NCBI RefSeq assembly: GCF_003367505.1
Contig: NZ_PXXX01000018.1
Span: forward strand, 124,001-188,000
Length of the DNA stretch: 64,000 nucleotides
Direction of reading: 5' to 3'
DNA from: Lysinibacillus capsici
GTDB taxonomy: Bacteria > Bacillota > Bacilli > Bacillales_A > Planococcaceae
Shown here: positions 1 through 10,164 of the stretch, in pieces
Position numbering within the stretch: position 1 is the first letter of the stretch
How the letters are laid out: each line of letters begins with the position of its first letter
Notes under the pieces: generated by a model
Databases searched by the model: none
Seen by the model: only the letters and a program-made list of their open reading frames with translations
Told to the model about the DNA's origin: nothing
Program-made: the position numbers and the translations under genes

Positions 1-726
<726 letters not shown>

Positions 727-785
727 CTATACTAATTCTCCCTCACATTTATGGTTTATTTTCAATTAGAAGACACTCATTTCCA

Positions 786-1136
786 TTAAAACCATTTTGG
801 CAGAAAGATGAGTAATCCGATTATAGCACTGAATAGCGCAAATACAAGCACTGCACCTGCTGCAATATCTTTTGCTTGCTTAGCAAGCGGATGTATCTCT
901 GGGGAAGCTAAATCGACTACCCGTTCGATAGCTGTATTCATCATTTCCAGCGCAAACATTAGTGCTATTAATAGTAGCACAATATACCATTCCATACGAG
1001 ATAAACCTGTCAAATAACTAGCCAGTATAACAATGATTGCACTTACTATATGTGATTTCAAATTTTGTTCTTTACTTGCAGTTATGATGCCTTCAAAAGC
1101 ATAGCCAAAAGATCGCAAGTATTTTCGAAAATTCAT
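786..1136 (-). CDS. dgkA: Undecaprenol/diacylglycerol kinase, DgkA family membrane protein
   Basis: A small integral membrane kinase of 116 residues. In Gram-positive bacteria this family phosphorylates undecaprenol to recycle the lipid carrier of cell-wall synthesis; B. subtilis DgkA is such an undecaprenol kinase. The family signature EMMNTAIERVVDL, with its metal- and ATP-contacting acidic residues, lies near residues 64-76. Hydrophobic segments lie near residues 34-62 and 92-113. The start codon directly abuts the ybeY stop codon (0-base gap), so the two are co-translated. Substrate assignment follows the family, not this sequence alone. Confidence 0.93.
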   Translation of the reverse strand: MNFRKYLRSFGYAFEGIITASKEQNLKSHIVSAIIVILASYLTGLSRMEWYIVLLLIALMFALEMMNTAIERVVDLASPEIHPLAKQAKDIAAGAVLVFALFSAIIGLLIFLPKWF

Positions 1137-1610
1137 CTAATCTCTACCTAAGCCATAAGTTTGGAGAATCTCATCTTGCTTTGCAAACATCACTTTCTCT
1201 TCTTCTGGCTCCATATGGTCATAACCAAGTAAATGTAAAAAACCATGTACAGCTAAAAAGCCTAATTCTCGCTCAAAGGAATGATTATATTCCTCTGCTT
1301 GCTCTTTTGCACGATCAGTCGAAATAATGATATCACCTAATACACGTGGCATACCTTCAAACGTAACTTCCATTTCCCCTTCCCCTAGCTCCTCTAGTGC
1401 AAAGGAAATGACATCTGTTGGCTGATCTTTGCCACGATATTCACGATTAATATCTTGAATTGCCTTGTTCGTTACAAACGTCACCGAAACCTCTGTTTCT
1501 GGCTCAATATTTTCTACACTTGCAGCATGCTGTAATAGCTTTTCAACAAGTTCGATATGCTGTGCTCCCACTTCATTTGTTTCATCCGTAAAATCAATTG
1601 TTAAAATCAT
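1137..1610 (-). CDS. ybeY: Endoribonuclease YbeY (rRNA maturation factor)
   Basis: A metal-dependent endoribonuclease acting in 16S rRNA 3'-end maturation and 70S quality control. The UPF0054 zinc motif [11 protein letters not shown] lies near residues 121-131 of 157. The ATG at 1610 has GGAGG six bases or fewer upstream. It lies 8 bases after pgpH and is followed directly by dgkA, the standard phoH-pgpH-ybeY-dgkA-cdd-era order. Confidence 0.97.
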   Translation of the reverse strand: MILTIDFTDETNEVGAQHIELVEKLLQHAASVENIEPETEVSVTFVTNKAIQDINREYRGKDQPTDVISFALEELGEGEMEVTFEGMPRVLGDIIISTDRAKEQAEEYNHSFERELGFLAVHGFLHLLGYDHMEPEEEKVMFAKQDEILQTYGLGRD

Positions 1611-1618
1611 AGATCCTC

Positions 1619-3739
1619 CTACTTATCTGCCTTTGGATATTCAATACGTGAATGGAATATCCCATTCAACGTTTCACAAAGTACTCTCTCTATACATTTT
1701 AACTCTTTTATTGAAATATCGCATTCATCAAACTGATTATCTTGGACGCGATCATCGATAATCGCTCGTACTAGCTTCTGAATTTTCTCTGCATTTGGCT
1801 CTTTCATAGAACGTACTGCTGCCTCGACACTATCCGCAACACTTATAACAGCTGCTTCTTTTGTTTGGGGTTTGGGCCCTGGATATCGGAACTTTGCCTC
1901 ATCAATATTTTTTCCTTCTTCCTTTGCTTTAAACAAGAAGAATTTTAACAAACTTGTACCATGATGTTGTAAAGCGATATCAATAATTTCTTGAGGCATT
2001 TTATAACGTTTTAACATATTGGCACCATCTGTCGTATGAGCGATAATAATCTCTGCACTTGTTTCAGGTGGTAACGAATCATGCGGATTGATGCCCGACA
2101 TCTGATTTTCGATGAAAAAGGAAGGTCGTTTGGTTTTACCAATATCATGATAATAACAACCTACACGTGCTAATAAACCGTCAGCACCAATCTCTTCACA
2201 CGCAGCTTCCGCTAAGTTCGCTACCATCACACTATGATGATATGTCCCTGGAGTTTCCATTAATAATTTTTTTAATAATGGATGGTTGGGGTTGGATAGC
2301 TCAATTAAACGCAAAGATGAAAGCAAACTAAACGCCGATTCAAAGAATGGTAAAAGTCCCATCGTTAATGCCCCTGAAAGCAAGGCTGATAACATCGCCG
2401 CTATTAAGTAAAATGCTAATTCTGGTAAGCCATAGGATGATTGTGTCATTAATAAATAAAACGCGATAAATGCCATGTTTACAAGGGAAATCACACCAAC
2501 CGCATGTAAAATATGTGATCGTTTTTCCACACTACGCAAAAAGAATAGGCTTGCAAACCCTCCGAAAATGATATACAGCGTAATTTCCATTTGCATAACT
2601 GAAGAATAGCCTTCTTGAAAAATTACTCCTGCTGAAGCAGCTGTCATAACTGTAATTAATACGGCTGCTCGCTCATCTGCTAGCAATCGAACAAGCATCG
2701 TCGCTAGTGCTGTCGGGAATAAAAAGGCAATCGTCACATCAAAGCCACTAGAAACTAAGCTAATAAATTTCATTAGCAAAATAGACAAGCTATAAACAAT
2801 CACTGTCACTAACAGTGCATTACGTTTTTTTCGTTCGTTAGTTTCCCAACGCTCAAATAAAATATACATAAACATCATTTGTAGTAGCGTTAAAATAATA
2901 AGCCCTGCTATCGGCTTCAAGGAGGCTTTATTACTAACCATCCCTAACAGCTCTAATTGTCTAAAAGCCTCATTGTCAATAATTTGGCCTTCTTGAACAA
3001 TAATCTGACCTTGTAAAATTCGTGTCGGCTCTACACTTTCTTTGGCCTGCTGTTTTCGAATCTTTGTTTGTTCTTCGTTAATTGTTTCGTTTTCAATAAT
3101 GCTTGTACGTCCTATTAACACGACTGTATTGAATATTTTATCAGGATATCCTCGTTGCCCACGAATCTTTGTCTCAAAATCATTTTGTGCAACAAAGACA
3201 TTCTCTGGTCTGATGGATTTTTGTAAATATTCCTCTACAAATTTAGATAATTGCGTACTTGTTCTAGTTAAATCATCTTCACTTTGTACTAATAGACCTT
3301 CCAGCTGAGAATCTGTAAAAATTAACGGCATCTGGTCTTCGTCAATGGATTCAAATTTTTTTCGAAGCTGTGTAACCTGGTCTGCAATAGGAATAGGTTC
3401 CTTACTATTTGCAACATCTTTTTTCACTTCCAAAACATAATCAAATAATGATGTTACAATCGCTGCTCTTTGCTTGGCGACATCCTCCGAAAATTGATAG
3501 ACTGAATCCACTGCATTGGCAGCTTTTTCTCGCTCTAGCTGTGTTTTATAAGTGTCTTCAATCGTTTTAGTAGATCGTACGGTTTCAGGCGCAAGCTGTA
3601 ATGGTTTGAAATCATATGTAACTCCTTTAACATTGCCATACATGAACCCAAATTGTAGGCCACCTGTTAAAATGAGAATGATGATAAGAAAGTAGCGAAA
3701 ACCGATAAGCTCTGTAAATTTTCGAAGTTGTTTCTCCAT
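1619..3739 (-). CDS. pgpH: Cyclic-di-AMP phosphodiesterase PgpH (7TM-HD family)
   Basis: PgpH hydrolyses the second messenger c-di-AMP to pApA. The 706-residue protein has the family layout: an N-terminal membrane segment (about 13-33), a large extracytoplasmic 7TMR-HED region (to about 280), a block of seven hydrophobic helices (about 280-480), then a cytoplasmic HD domain with [11 protein letters not shown] near residue 529. AGGAGGTGCCAG precedes the ATG. It lacks the insertion seen in GdpP/DHH-type phosphodiesterases, which are a separate family. A c-di-AMP riboswitch upstream of ktrB at about 10165 may respond to the pool this enzyme controls. Confidence 0.95.
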   Translation of the reverse strand: MEKQLRKFTELIGFRYFLIIILILTGGLQFGFMYGNVKGVTYDFKPLQLAPETVRSTKTIEDTYKTQLEREKAANAVDSVYQFSEDVAKQRAAIVTSLFDYVLEVKKDVANSKEPIPIADQVTQLRKKFESIDEDQMPLIFTDSQLEGLLVQSEDDLTRTSTQLSKFVEEYLQKSIRPENVFVAQNDFETKIRGQRGYPDKIFNTVVLIGRTSIIENETINEEQTKIRKQQAKESVEPTRILQGQIIVQEGQIIDNEAFRQLELLGMVSNKASLKPIAGLIILTLLQMMFMYILFERWETNERKKRNALLVTVIVYSLSILLMKFISLVSSGFDVTIAFLFPTALATMLVRLLADERAAVLITVMTAASAGVIFQEGYSSVMQMEITLYIIFGGFASLFFLRSVEKRSHILHAVGVISLVNMAFIAFYLLMTQSSYGLPELAFYLIAAMLSALLSGALTMGLLPFFESAFSLLSSLRLIELSNPNHPLLKKLLMETPGTYHHSVMVANLAEAACEEIGADGLLARVGCYYHDIGKTKRPSFFIENQMSGINPHDSLPPETSAEIIIAHTTDGANMLKRYKMPQEIIDIALQHHGTSLLKFFLFKAKEEGKNIDEAKFRYPGPKPQTKEAAVISVADSVEAAVRSMKEPNAEKIQKLVRAIIDDRVQDNQFDECDISIKELKCIERVLCETLNGIFHSRIEYPKADK

Positions 3740-3817
3740 CTGGCACCTCCTCTATCTACCTACTATCATACCAATTCAACATACATTTTTCTCGAAAAAT
3801 GTATAAGAAAGCAAAAA

Positions 3818-3843
3818 ACAGCTATGCATCTTCGCATAGCTGT
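3818..3843 (-). terminator. Intrinsic terminator between phoH and pgpH
   Basis: A perfect 10-bp stem (ACAGCTATGC / GCATAGCTGT) with a 6-base loop. On the minus strand it is followed at once by TTTTTT; on the plus strand a T-rich run also follows after four bases. It would end transcripts arriving from phoH and the repeat array, so pgpH downstream probably has its own promoter. Confidence 0.8.
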
Positions 3844-3912
3844 CACATTTTTTTCCATATTTTGATTAAATTCGTGGTTTAGGTTTTAACTATACGGATG
3901 TTTTAAACCTCG

Positions 3913-4200
3913 TTACCCCTGTCGCTTCGCTTTCGGGGCAGACTTTAAAACCTGTTGCCCCTGTTGCTTCGCTTTCGGGGCAGACTTTAAAACCTGTTGC
4001 CCCTGTTGCTTCGCTTTCGGGGCAGACTTTAAAACCTGTTGCCCCTGTCGCTTCGCTTTCGGGGCAGACTTTAAACCTCGTTGCCCCTGTCGCTTCGCTT
4101 TCGGGGCAGACTTTAAACCTCGTTGCCCCTGTCGCTTCGCTTTCGGGGCAGACTTTAAACCTCGTTGCCCCTGTCGCTTCGCTTTCGGGGCAGACTTTAG
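3913..4200. repeat. Tandem array of seven 42-bp units downstream of phoH
   Basis: Seven consecutive copies with exact 42-bp spacing (units begin at 3913, 3955, 3997, 4039, 4081, 4123, 4165). Each contains a GCCCC / GGGGC inverted pair around a GCTTCGCTTTC core, followed by AGACTTTAAA. Copies differ mostly at an AACCTG/AACCTCG edge and one C/T position. The period is a multiple of three, so the minus strand is open for 107 codons as a 14-residue repeat (FKVCPESEATGATR). That frame could begin only at a TTG inside the hairpin at 4195-4221 and has no ribosome binding site. I treat the array as non-coding DNA. Confidence 0.93.
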
Positions 4201-4221
4201 AATTGCTACGCAATTCTAAAG
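4195..4221 (-). terminator. Perfect hairpin spanning the phoH stop codon
   Basis: A perfect 12-bp inverted repeat, CTTTAGAATTGC then TAC then GCAATTCTAAAG. It contains the phoH TAG stop codon and borders the last unit of the 42-bp array. No T-run follows on the minus strand, so it is not a classical terminator. It may protect the 3' end of the mRNA or mark the boundary of the repeat insertion. Confidence 0.6.
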
Positions 4222-5172
4222 TTGCTGTTCTTCGTAGGCTTGAATGATTTTGGCTACGATTGGGTGACGTACGACATCGCCTTGTTCTAGTACTTGGAAA
4301 TGAATAGATTTAACATATTTTAATGTACGTTCTGCTACAATCAAGCCAGATTCTGTATTTTTGGGTAAGTCGATTTGCGTTTTATCACCTGTGATGACCA
4401 TTTTAGAGCCGAAGCCTAGACGAGTTAGGAACATTTTCATTTGTTGATGTGTTGTATTTTGTGCTTCATCTAAAATAACAAAGGCATCATCTAATGTACG
4501 GCCACGCATATAGGCTAAAGGGGCGATTTCAATCGTTCCTCGTTCAATTAGCCGCTGTGTTTGTTCTGAGCCGTAGATGTCGTTTAAAGCGTCATAGAGA
4601 GGTCGAAGATATGGATCAACCTTTTCCTTTAAATCTCCTGGAAGAAAGCCTAGAGACTCTCCAGCTTCAACAGCAGGGCGAGTTAAAATAATTCTCTTAA
4701 CATGGCCGTTTTTAAGTGCCTGTGTTGCCATGACTACCGCTAAATACGTTTTCCCAGTACCGGCTGGACCAATACCGAAAACAACGTCTTTATGACGGAT
4801 TGCTTGTATGTATTCTCGTTGACCAATTGTTTTTGCACGAATTGACTTACCTTTCGTTGTGCGTGCTATTTCTTCATCATATAGTTCTGCAAAATACTCG
4901 ATTGTTCCTTTTTGTGTCATTTCAATAGCTGTTGTGACATCACGTTGATCAATATTAATTCCTTTGCGAATGACCTTCAATAAAGCATGCAGAAGAAATG
5001 TTGCCTGTTCCTTAGCATTTTCTTCACCCGCAAGTTGAATTTGTTCACCACGCGTAATGATATGAACATTAAGCGCTTCTTCAACTAATTTCATATTTGC
5101 ATCGGAAATACCTAGTAGCATAACCGCTTCATTTGGATTATCCACCTGTAATACAGTTAACTGTTCTGACAT
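4216..5172 (-). CDS. phoH: PhoH-like ATPase
   Basis: A cytoplasmic P-loop ATPase of the PhoH family, proposed to act with YbeY in RNA metabolism; its exact reaction is not settled. Of 318 residues, Walker A GPAGTGKTY lies near 135 and a Walker B-like VILDEAQN near 232. I place the start at the ATG at 5172: the AAGGAG at the end of yqfD is 8 bases from it, but only 3 bases from the earlier ATG at 5178 that overlaps the yqfD stop. It ends in a perfect hairpin and a tandem repeat array. Confidence 0.95.
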   Translation of the reverse strand: MSEQLTVLQVDNPNEAVMLLGISDANMKLVEEALNVHIITRGEQIQLAGEENAKEQATFLLHALLKVIRKGINIDQRDVTTAIEMTQKGTIEYFAELYDEEIARTTKGKSIRAKTIGQREYIQAIRHKDVVFGIGPAGTGKTYLAVVMATQALKNGHVKRIILTRPAVEAGESLGFLPGDLKEKVDPYLRPLYDALNDIYGSEQTQRLIERGTIEIAPLAYMRGRTLDDAFVILDEAQNTTHQQMKMFLTRLGFGSKMVITGDKTQIDLPKNTESGLIVAERTLKYVKSIHFQVLEQGDVVRHPIVAKIIQAYEEQQL

Positions 5173-5174
5173 AA

Positions 5175-6287
5175 TCATTCTCCTTGTAGGCCTTGTATTG
5201 GACTTGCAATGTTTTCATTGACTAAAAATAGAACTTTCCCTTCAACTGTACCATTCCCCCACTTTGCCTGTAAAAGGTTTTCTTTCTTGATGATTGTTTT
5301 TGCAGGTAACGAGCGTAATACTTTTTCATGCAATAAAGGAATCAGCAATGACTCAATTTTCGATTCATCCAACTCTACTTGCATCGTTTTCGTCTGTTGC
5401 TCCTCTACAATTGAAACATAGGGAGATAGCCAATTCGGTAAATCCTTTCTTTGTACATAATCCACCTTTTCCTCATGTATACCCTTTATCAACACTCGCC
5501 ATTGCTTTTGCTGCAAGGTTTCCACGGTAATTTTTGTTGGAATTTTAAATGAACATTCAAGCCAATAGTCTGCATAAACCTCTCCCTTCGCCCCTACAAA
5601 AACTTGATCTGTGCCACTTTCTAATACACCACTTACGAGGACGTCACCCTCGTAGGCTGTATCATTTACTGAAATTTTTCGCTCGCCATGCTGTATATTA
5701 AAGTGTGTAATGACACCACTTTTCGTTGCTACTATATGGGAGGCTAATTTATCAGTTGTTTGCTCTGTTTGTTTAGGTGATTCTTGTGGTCTCAAAATTA
5801 CTCGTCCGCCATGTTTATCAATATGAACCCATGATAGCTCTCGGTGTTGCTCTAACAGCTTTTGTCGTATAACCGTATTGGAAGGTAACTTTTTTTGAGA
5901 TAAAGGGGTTTCTAATTGAAAGGTTTCATGAAAGGTCTTACCTAAACGCTGCTCTAGTTCTGGTGTTGCAGCTTCTATGTCCACTCGCCATATGACTTGT
6001 GCACAAAGAATTGGAATAGCAATCATAAAGGCTAAGCCCAATAAAGTCCAAATTTGCGCTCGAAAAACTTGAAGCTCATCTGCATAAAATACAGCCATTT
6101 TTAAGCGAAAACGTCTTCGTACACGGCGAATTTTTGGTAGATAATGCATCGTTGTTTCAAAGGAAACTTCCTGCTCACGAAAGACAACACGCTTTAATGG
6201 GACATGTTGAGCGTGCAATGCTTGAATAAAAGGATGAACATTTTCATGACGCTTTATACGTATAATAATTGGCCGATTATTCCACAT
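5175..6287 (-). CDS. yqfD: Sporulation protein YqfD
   Basis: YqfD-family proteins are conserved in endospore formers and made in the mother cell under SigE; their biochemical role is unknown. The 370-residue protein has a basic N-terminal region, one membrane segment (about residues 82-104), and an external C-terminal region with PKQTEQTTDKLASHIVATKSG-like strands. Its start overlaps the end of yqfC by 11 bases and its end touches phoH. This yqfC-yqfD-phoH linkage matches B. subtilis. Confidence 0.9.
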   Translation of the reverse strand: MWNNRPIIIRIKRHENVHPFIQALHAQHVPLKRVVFREQEVSFETTMHYLPKIRRVRRRFRLKMAVFYADELQVFRAQIWTLLGLAFMIAIPILCAQVIWRVDIEAATPELEQRLGKTFHETFQLETPLSQKKLPSNTVIRQKLLEQHRELSWVHIDKHGGRVILRPQESPKQTEQTTDKLASHIVATKSGVITHFNIQHGERKISVNDTAYEGDVLVSGVLESGTDQVFVGAKGEVYADYWLECSFKIPTKITVETLQQKQWRVLIKGIHEEKVDYVQRKDLPNWLSPYVSIVEEQQTKTMQVELDESKIESLLIPLLHEKVLRSLPAKTIIKKENLLQAKWGNGTVEGKVLFLVNENIASPIQGLQGE

Positions 6288-6537
6288 TTTTGCTCACACC
6301 CATATTCTTTGTCATTTTCATATGAAGCTCCTGTAGATTGTCAACAGTGAGATGTAGCATTTCTTCTTTGAGCGCATTGATTGTCACTGAATCCGCATTG
6401 ACAGTAATATGATAATCTGCATAGACAAACGAACAGGTCGTCGCATCTGCATGAATAAAACGGTAGGGTCCAATAATTTTTAATGATTCGTATTCTAACA
6501 ACTCAAGTAGTGGCGTTAATTGAAATAATTTTTTCAT
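6277..6537 (-). CDS. yqfC: YqfC/YabP-family sporulation protein
   Basis: A small protein of 86 residues in the yqfC position directly upstream of yqfD. YqfC belongs to the YabP family of SigE-controlled sporulation proteins. The middle of the protein (GPYRFIHADATTCSFVYADY) has the strand pattern expected of that family but is divergent, so the name rests largely on position. I start at the ATG at 6537, eight bases after GGAGG; an upstream in-frame ATG at 6570 has no such site. Confidence 0.65.
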   Translation of the reverse strand: MKKLFQLTPLLELLEYESLKIIGPYRFIHADATTCSFVYADYHITVNADSVTINALKEEMLHLTVDNLQELHMKMTKNMGVSKNVE

Positions 6538-6591
6538 AAAAAATGCCTCCTTCTTCGGCAATATATGCATCGAAAAAGGAGGACATGCTAG

Positions 6592-7068
6592 TTATTTTCT
6601 TTTTGATTTCGGTGGCCCTAATATTTCAGCCATCACGATTGCTTGCATAAGATCATTTTTAGATTGAGGTAGTTGTAAAGTCGAATTTGTGCCAACTGAT
6701 TGCACTTCTTTTTTTCCAGCAGCTAATCGTCCTCGACCTTCTCGATTAGAAGAACGGCTAGGGATATCTGCTGGAATGACAGCTGGAGCAACATAGCTTG
6801 GTATTTCCCTTTTCACTTGTTCTTCAACAAATTTTTTAGGCTCCTCGACTTTCTCATTTTCTGGAATCCAATCTCCTATAAATTCTCGTGCAAAATCTTC
6901 AAAACTCTGTGCTTTCCCAGTACGATGTGGTGCTTTCTCCGTAACTGGAGGCTCCACCACGGTGTCTTTATTAAAAGGAGGCATCTGCTTCTCAGGCTTT
7001 TTATTTTTTGATTTTCCGAAAATAGAGCTGACTATGGCTATTATGGCGAAGATTATTAACTGTTCCAT
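6592..7068 (-). CDS. Membrane-anchored protein of unknown function between floA and yqfC
   Basis: I do not recognise a named family. The 158-residue protein begins with one hydrophobic segment (residues 4-18), then a long polar, Pro/Glu/Lys-rich region that is probably disordered. It ends in a short conserved-looking tail, LMQAIVMAEILGPPKSKRK. It stands where B. subtilis has the short gene yqfB but does not resemble it in layout. AAAGGAG precedes the ATG by about 12 bases. It lies 26 bases downstream of floA, so it may be transcribed with nfeD-floA and act at the membrane with flotillin; that is inference. Confidence 0.7.
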   Translation of the reverse strand: MEQLIIFAIIAIVSSIFGKSKNKKPEKQMPPFNKDTVVEPPVTEKAPHRTGKAQSFEDFAREFIGDWIPENEKVEEPKKFVEEQVKREIPSYVAPAVIPADIPSRSSNREGRGRLAAGKKEVQSVGTNSTLQLPQSKNDLMQAIVMAEILGPPKSKRK

Positions 7069-7093
7069 ATGTTAGTTTCGCTCCTTTCCGTTA

Positions 7094-8098
7094 TTAAGCA
7101 TTGGGTTCATTTTTTTCAGGTTTATCTGTGCTCACTTTTGAAATCGAATCGCGCATCGCTGTATCTGCTTGGATATTGCGATAGTTCATATAATCCATAA
7201 TGCCAAGATTACCAGAACGTAAGGCTTCAGCCATCGCTTGTGGTACTTCCGCTTCTGCTTCTACTACTTTTGCCTTCATCTCTTGAACACGTGCAATCAT
7301 TTCTTGCTCGTTTGCTACAGCCATTGCACGACGTTCCTCAGCTTTTGCTTGCGCAATGTTTTTATCAGCTTGTGCTTGTTCAATTTGTAATTCAGCCCCG
7401 ATGTTTTTACCGATATCTACATCCGCAATATCAATGGATAAGATTTCAAAGGCTGTTCCTGAATCCAAACCTTTAGATAAAACCGTTTGTGAAATCATAT
7501 CTGGATTTTCTAATACTTCTGTATGACTAGTAGCCGAACCAATTGTAGAAACGATCCCTTCCCCTACACGGGCAATAACTGTTTCTTCACCAGCACCACC
7601 GACTAAACGCTCGATGTTGGCACGCACGGTAATACGAGCCTTTGCTTTTACTTCAATCCCGTTCATTGCTACACCTGAAATGAAAGGTGTTTCAATAACT
7701 TTTGGATTAACAGACATTTGAACAGCTTCTAATACATCACGCCCAGCTAAATCGATTGCTGCACAACGTTCAAATGACAGCTCAATATTGGCACGGTGAG
7801 CCGCAATTAAGGCATTCACTACACGGTCAACATTACCACCTGCTAAATAGTGACTCTCTAACTGATTAATCGTTACAGGTAAACCTGCTTTATGTGCTTT
7901 AATCAACGGATTAACAATTCGAGAAGGGATTACACGACGCAATCGCATCCCAATTAATGTAAAAATGCTCACACGTACACCTGCTGCTAATGCAGAAATC
8001 CACAATGCAACGGGTACAAAGGTAAAGAATACCGCAAGCACAATGAATAAAATAACTAGTCCAGCAATAGGACCAATCAAAGCTAAATCAAAACCCAT
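7094..8098 (-). CDS. floA: Flotillin-like protein FloA
   Basis: FloA scaffolds functional membrane microdomains and influences membrane fluidity and signalling. The 334 residues contain an N-terminal hydrophobic hairpin (about 10-50), a PHB/SPFH-like domain (about 100-240) and an Ala/Glu-rich coiled-coil (about 240-300, [20 protein letters not shown]). Length and layout match YqfA of B. subtilis. The start follows the nfeD stop by 3 bases, and its GGAGG lies inside nfeD, so the two are coupled, as is usual for NfeD/flotillin pairs. Confidence 0.96.
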   Translation of the reverse strand: MGFDLALIGPIAGLVILFIVLAVFFTFVPVALWISALAAGVRVSIFTLIGMRLRRVIPSRIVNPLIKAHKAGLPVTINQLESHYLAGGNVDRVVNALIAAHRANIELSFERCAAIDLAGRDVLEAVQMSVNPKVIETPFISGVAMNGIEVKAKARITVRANIERLVGGAGEETVIARVGEGIVSTIGSATSHTEVLENPDMISQTVLSKGLDSGTAFEILSIDIADVDIGKNIGAELQIEQAQADKNIAQAKAEERRAMAVANEQEMIARVQEMKAKVVEAEAEVPQAMAEALRSGNLGIMDYMNYRNIQADTAMRDSISKVSTDKPEKNEPNA

Positions 8099-8101
8099 TT
8101 T

Positions 8102-9430
8102 CTATTCCTCCATCTCTTTATCTGTTTGTCTCACAACAATGCGTGAGCCTTCAACTTTAATAATTTCTACATGTTGATTGGCATCGATATAGCCACCTTC
8201 TGATACAATATCAATGCGTTCACTACCAAGTACCATTGTTCCAGATGGACGAAGTGGTGTAAGCGTTTTCCCAATTTTTCCTAACAGTTCTGTGCGATTC
8301 ACATTGGATACATACCCTTCTTCTGTCGTGGTTGCATCCATTAACACAAGCCTGTTTAAGACATGCAGTTTTTTTCCGAAAAATTTCATCAGAATCACCA
8401 TTCCTATCATCGCTATCACAAGCGCAATGAGAATTGCTACTATCATTTGCATCATATTTGCACCTGCCAGTATCAGACTTAGTACTATTAAGACACCACC
8501 TAAAATACCAACAATTCCACCGGGGACAAAAAACTCTGCAATTAAAAGGGCTAAGCCAACAATAAATAACAATAATGTTTCATATCCCGCAAAGCCGGCC
8601 ACCATATGTCCAAAGAAAAATAAACCAAGTGCTGATAAGCCCATTATACCTGGAACACCAAATCCTGGCGAATAAAGCTCCATCACAAGTCCTAAGCTAG
8701 CGATAGACAATAGAATAGGTACAATGATGGGATTTGTAATAAAACGAGCTAACTTTTCAGAAAAGGTTGGTTCAATGGGAACAACATCACTACCATTCAA
8801 GTTGGTTACTTCTAAAAGCTCCTGAAAATCTTTAACCGTCCCTTCAGAATATTTAACCTTTGCTGCCTCTGAGGCTGATAGGGTTAACAAATTCTTTCCG
8901 CCAGCACGGTATTCTGGTAGTTCATAGTTGGTATCTGCCATTGCTAATGCATACTTAGGGTCGCGCCCTGACGTTTCAGCTGCTGCTTTCATTTGTGCAA
9001 GCCAAGCGCTATTGGCCTTTAGGTCGGCTGCATTACCTGCTGAATCGATAACTGCCGCTGCACCGATTGTTCCATTTGGAACCATGTAGATCTCATCCGC
9101 ATGTAAGGCTAAAAACGCTCCTGCTGAGTGCGCATCCTTATTAATATAAGCGATCGTTTTTATTTGCGTTGCATCCATAAGCATGGCGATATCGCTTGCT
9201 GCATTCACAAAACCGCCAGGCGTATGTATTTCTAAGATAATCGCCTCTGCATTGTTTTCTTCAGCCTCTTTAAAAGCTCGTTCTAAAAATGCATGAAGTC
9301 CTCGCTCTACTTCATTATGAATCGGAACATGATAAACCTTATTACTGGCAAAAGCCGAAGTTAATGGAAACGCTAACAAAAAAGTCATCCATATCACTAG
9401 TAAATAGCTGAGGATTCTCCGTTTTAGCAT
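8102..9430 (-). CDS. nfeD: NfeD-type membrane serine protease-like protein
   Basis: The long form of NfeD (YqeZ in B. subtilis), partner of the adjacent flotillin. The 442 residues show a signal-like N-terminal segment (9-28) and a ClpP/SppA-like domain (about 30-220) with HTPGGFVNAA near 68 and AHSAGAFLALHADEIYM near 101 holding the probable nucleophile Ser. A cluster of membrane helices follows (about 235-345), then a C-terminal OB-fold NfeD domain. GGGAGG precedes the ATG. Confidence 0.93.
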   Translation of the reverse strand: MLKRRILSYLLVIWMTFLLAFPLTSAFASNKVYHVPIHNEVERGLHAFLERAFKEAEENNAEAIILEIHTPGGFVNAASDIAMLMDATQIKTIAYINKDAHSAGAFLALHADEIYMVPNGTIGAAAVIDSAGNAADLKANSAWLAQMKAAAETSGRDPKYALAMADTNYELPEYRAGGKNLLTLSASEAAKVKYSEGTVKDFQELLEVTNLNGSDVVPIEPTFSEKLARFITNPIIVPILLSIASLGLVMELYSPGFGVPGIMGLSALGLFFFGHMVAGFAGYETLLLFIVGLALLIAEFFVPGGIVGILGGVLIVLSLILAGANMMQMIVAILIALVIAMIGMVILMKFFGKKLHVLNRLVLMDATTTEEGYVSNVNRTELLGKIGKTLTPLRPSGTMVLGSERIDIVSEGGYIDANQHVEIIKVEGSRIVVRQTDKEMEE

Positions 9431-9564
9431 CTTTTTCCCTCCCTTCTAACATGCCTCTCCTCTGTATATACGGTCAATCATGCGAAAAGTTTCACAAATC
9501 TTAAAAAATTTATTAATTATTTATCATTCGATCTAATGCCAATTACTAACACTTAGTATGTGCA

Positions 9565-9604
9565 AAAAAGCCGAATGAATCAAAGTGATTTCATTCGGCT
9601 TTTT
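9565..9604 (-). terminator. Intrinsic terminator upstream of nfeD
   Basis: Inverted repeat AGCCGAATGA / TCATTCGGCT (extended by A/T pairs) with a roughly 11-base loop, followed on the minus strand by TTTTTT. It would end rpsU transcripts. The plus-strand side is also T-rich. nfeD therefore needs its own promoter in 9431-9560, where I see no clear consensus. Confidence 0.8.
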
Positions 9605-9633
9605 CATATGTACGTAAAGTTGAGCAATGTAAA

Positions 9634-9673
9634 ATACCTGAAATTAATCAAAAATGTGATTAATTTCAGGTAT
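9634..9673 (-). terminator. Perfect 17-bp hairpin downstream of rpsU
   Basis: ATACCTGAAATTAATCA is matched perfectly by TGATTAATTTCAGGTAT across a 6-base loop. On the minus strand it is followed by TTTTAC, a weak T-run. With the hairpin at 9565-9604 it makes two successive stem-loops in the 312-bp gap between rpsU and nfeD. B. subtilis has yqeY in this place. It may be a terminator or a transcript-stabilising structure. Confidence 0.6.
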
Positions 9674-9742
9674 AACTTTGTCTGCTCAGTGAATCATACA
9701 ATTGCGTGTTATGAACGTAGGGATTTTTAATGGGAAATTAAA

Positions 9743-9916
9743 TTACCACTTACGTTTACGTGCAGCTTCTGATTTCTTTTTACGTTTTACGCTAGGTTTT
9801 TCGTAGAACTCGCGCTTTCTAACTTCTTGAATTGTACCACTTTTTGATACAGTACGTTTGAAGCGGCGAAGAGCATCTTCAAGCGATTCGTTTTTGCGAA
9901 CGACAGTTTTTGACAT
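9743..9916 (-). CDS. rpsU: 30S ribosomal protein S21
   Basis: S21 is a small basic protein of the 30S platform near the anti-Shine-Dalgarno region. The 57-residue product begins [19 protein letters not shown] and ends in a lysine/arginine-rich tail, typical of Bacillales S21. GGAGGGAGGG precedes the ATG at 9916; a longer reading from 9940 would run through the ribosome binding site and is rejected. Unlike B. subtilis, yqeY does not follow it; that gene is at 37979. Confidence 0.97.
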   Translation of the reverse strand: MSKTVVRKNESLEDALRRFKRTVSKSGTIQEVRKREFYEKPSVKRKKKSEAARKRKW

Positions 9917-10127
9917 CTCTCTTTCCCTCCCTCCGAACACACGTCAATACACAATTAGGCAAATCACCTTCTGTTGTGTACTAAAAAATTATATCGTATT
10001 GTCTAATAATGGTCAATAGAAAGTATGCGAAATTATCAAGTGAATTTTTGGTTTTATTTTTGCTCGAATTATTCATACACAATTCGCCCACAATAAAAAT
10101 AATTACATTTTCCTAACAATTAAGGGG

Positions 10128-10157
10128 TTTACAAAAAATAGAATAAGGGCGTAGAAT
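10128..10157 (+). promoter_or_regulatory. Predicted SigA promoter for ktrBA
   Basis: TTTACA (10128-10133) and TAGAAT (10152-10157) are 18 bases apart, just upstream of the c-di-AMP riboswitch. Transcription would begin near 10164, giving a leader of about 260 bases. Confidence 0.55.
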
Positions 10158-10164
10158 AATCACA

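Noticed and set aside
3913-4200. Possible CRISPR array
   Set aside because: Units are contiguous identical 42-mers with no variable spacers, and no cas genes are present.
3890-4213. 107-residue open frame of 14-residue repeats on the minus strand after phoH
   Set aside because: Its only start is a TTG inside a perfect hairpin with no ribosome binding site, and its openness follows from the 42-bp repeat period. Treated as non-coding repeat DNA.
8214-8675. 153-codon plus-strand open frame opposite nfeD
   Set aside because: Composition reflects the reverse complement of a membrane protein gene; no start signal or family resemblance.
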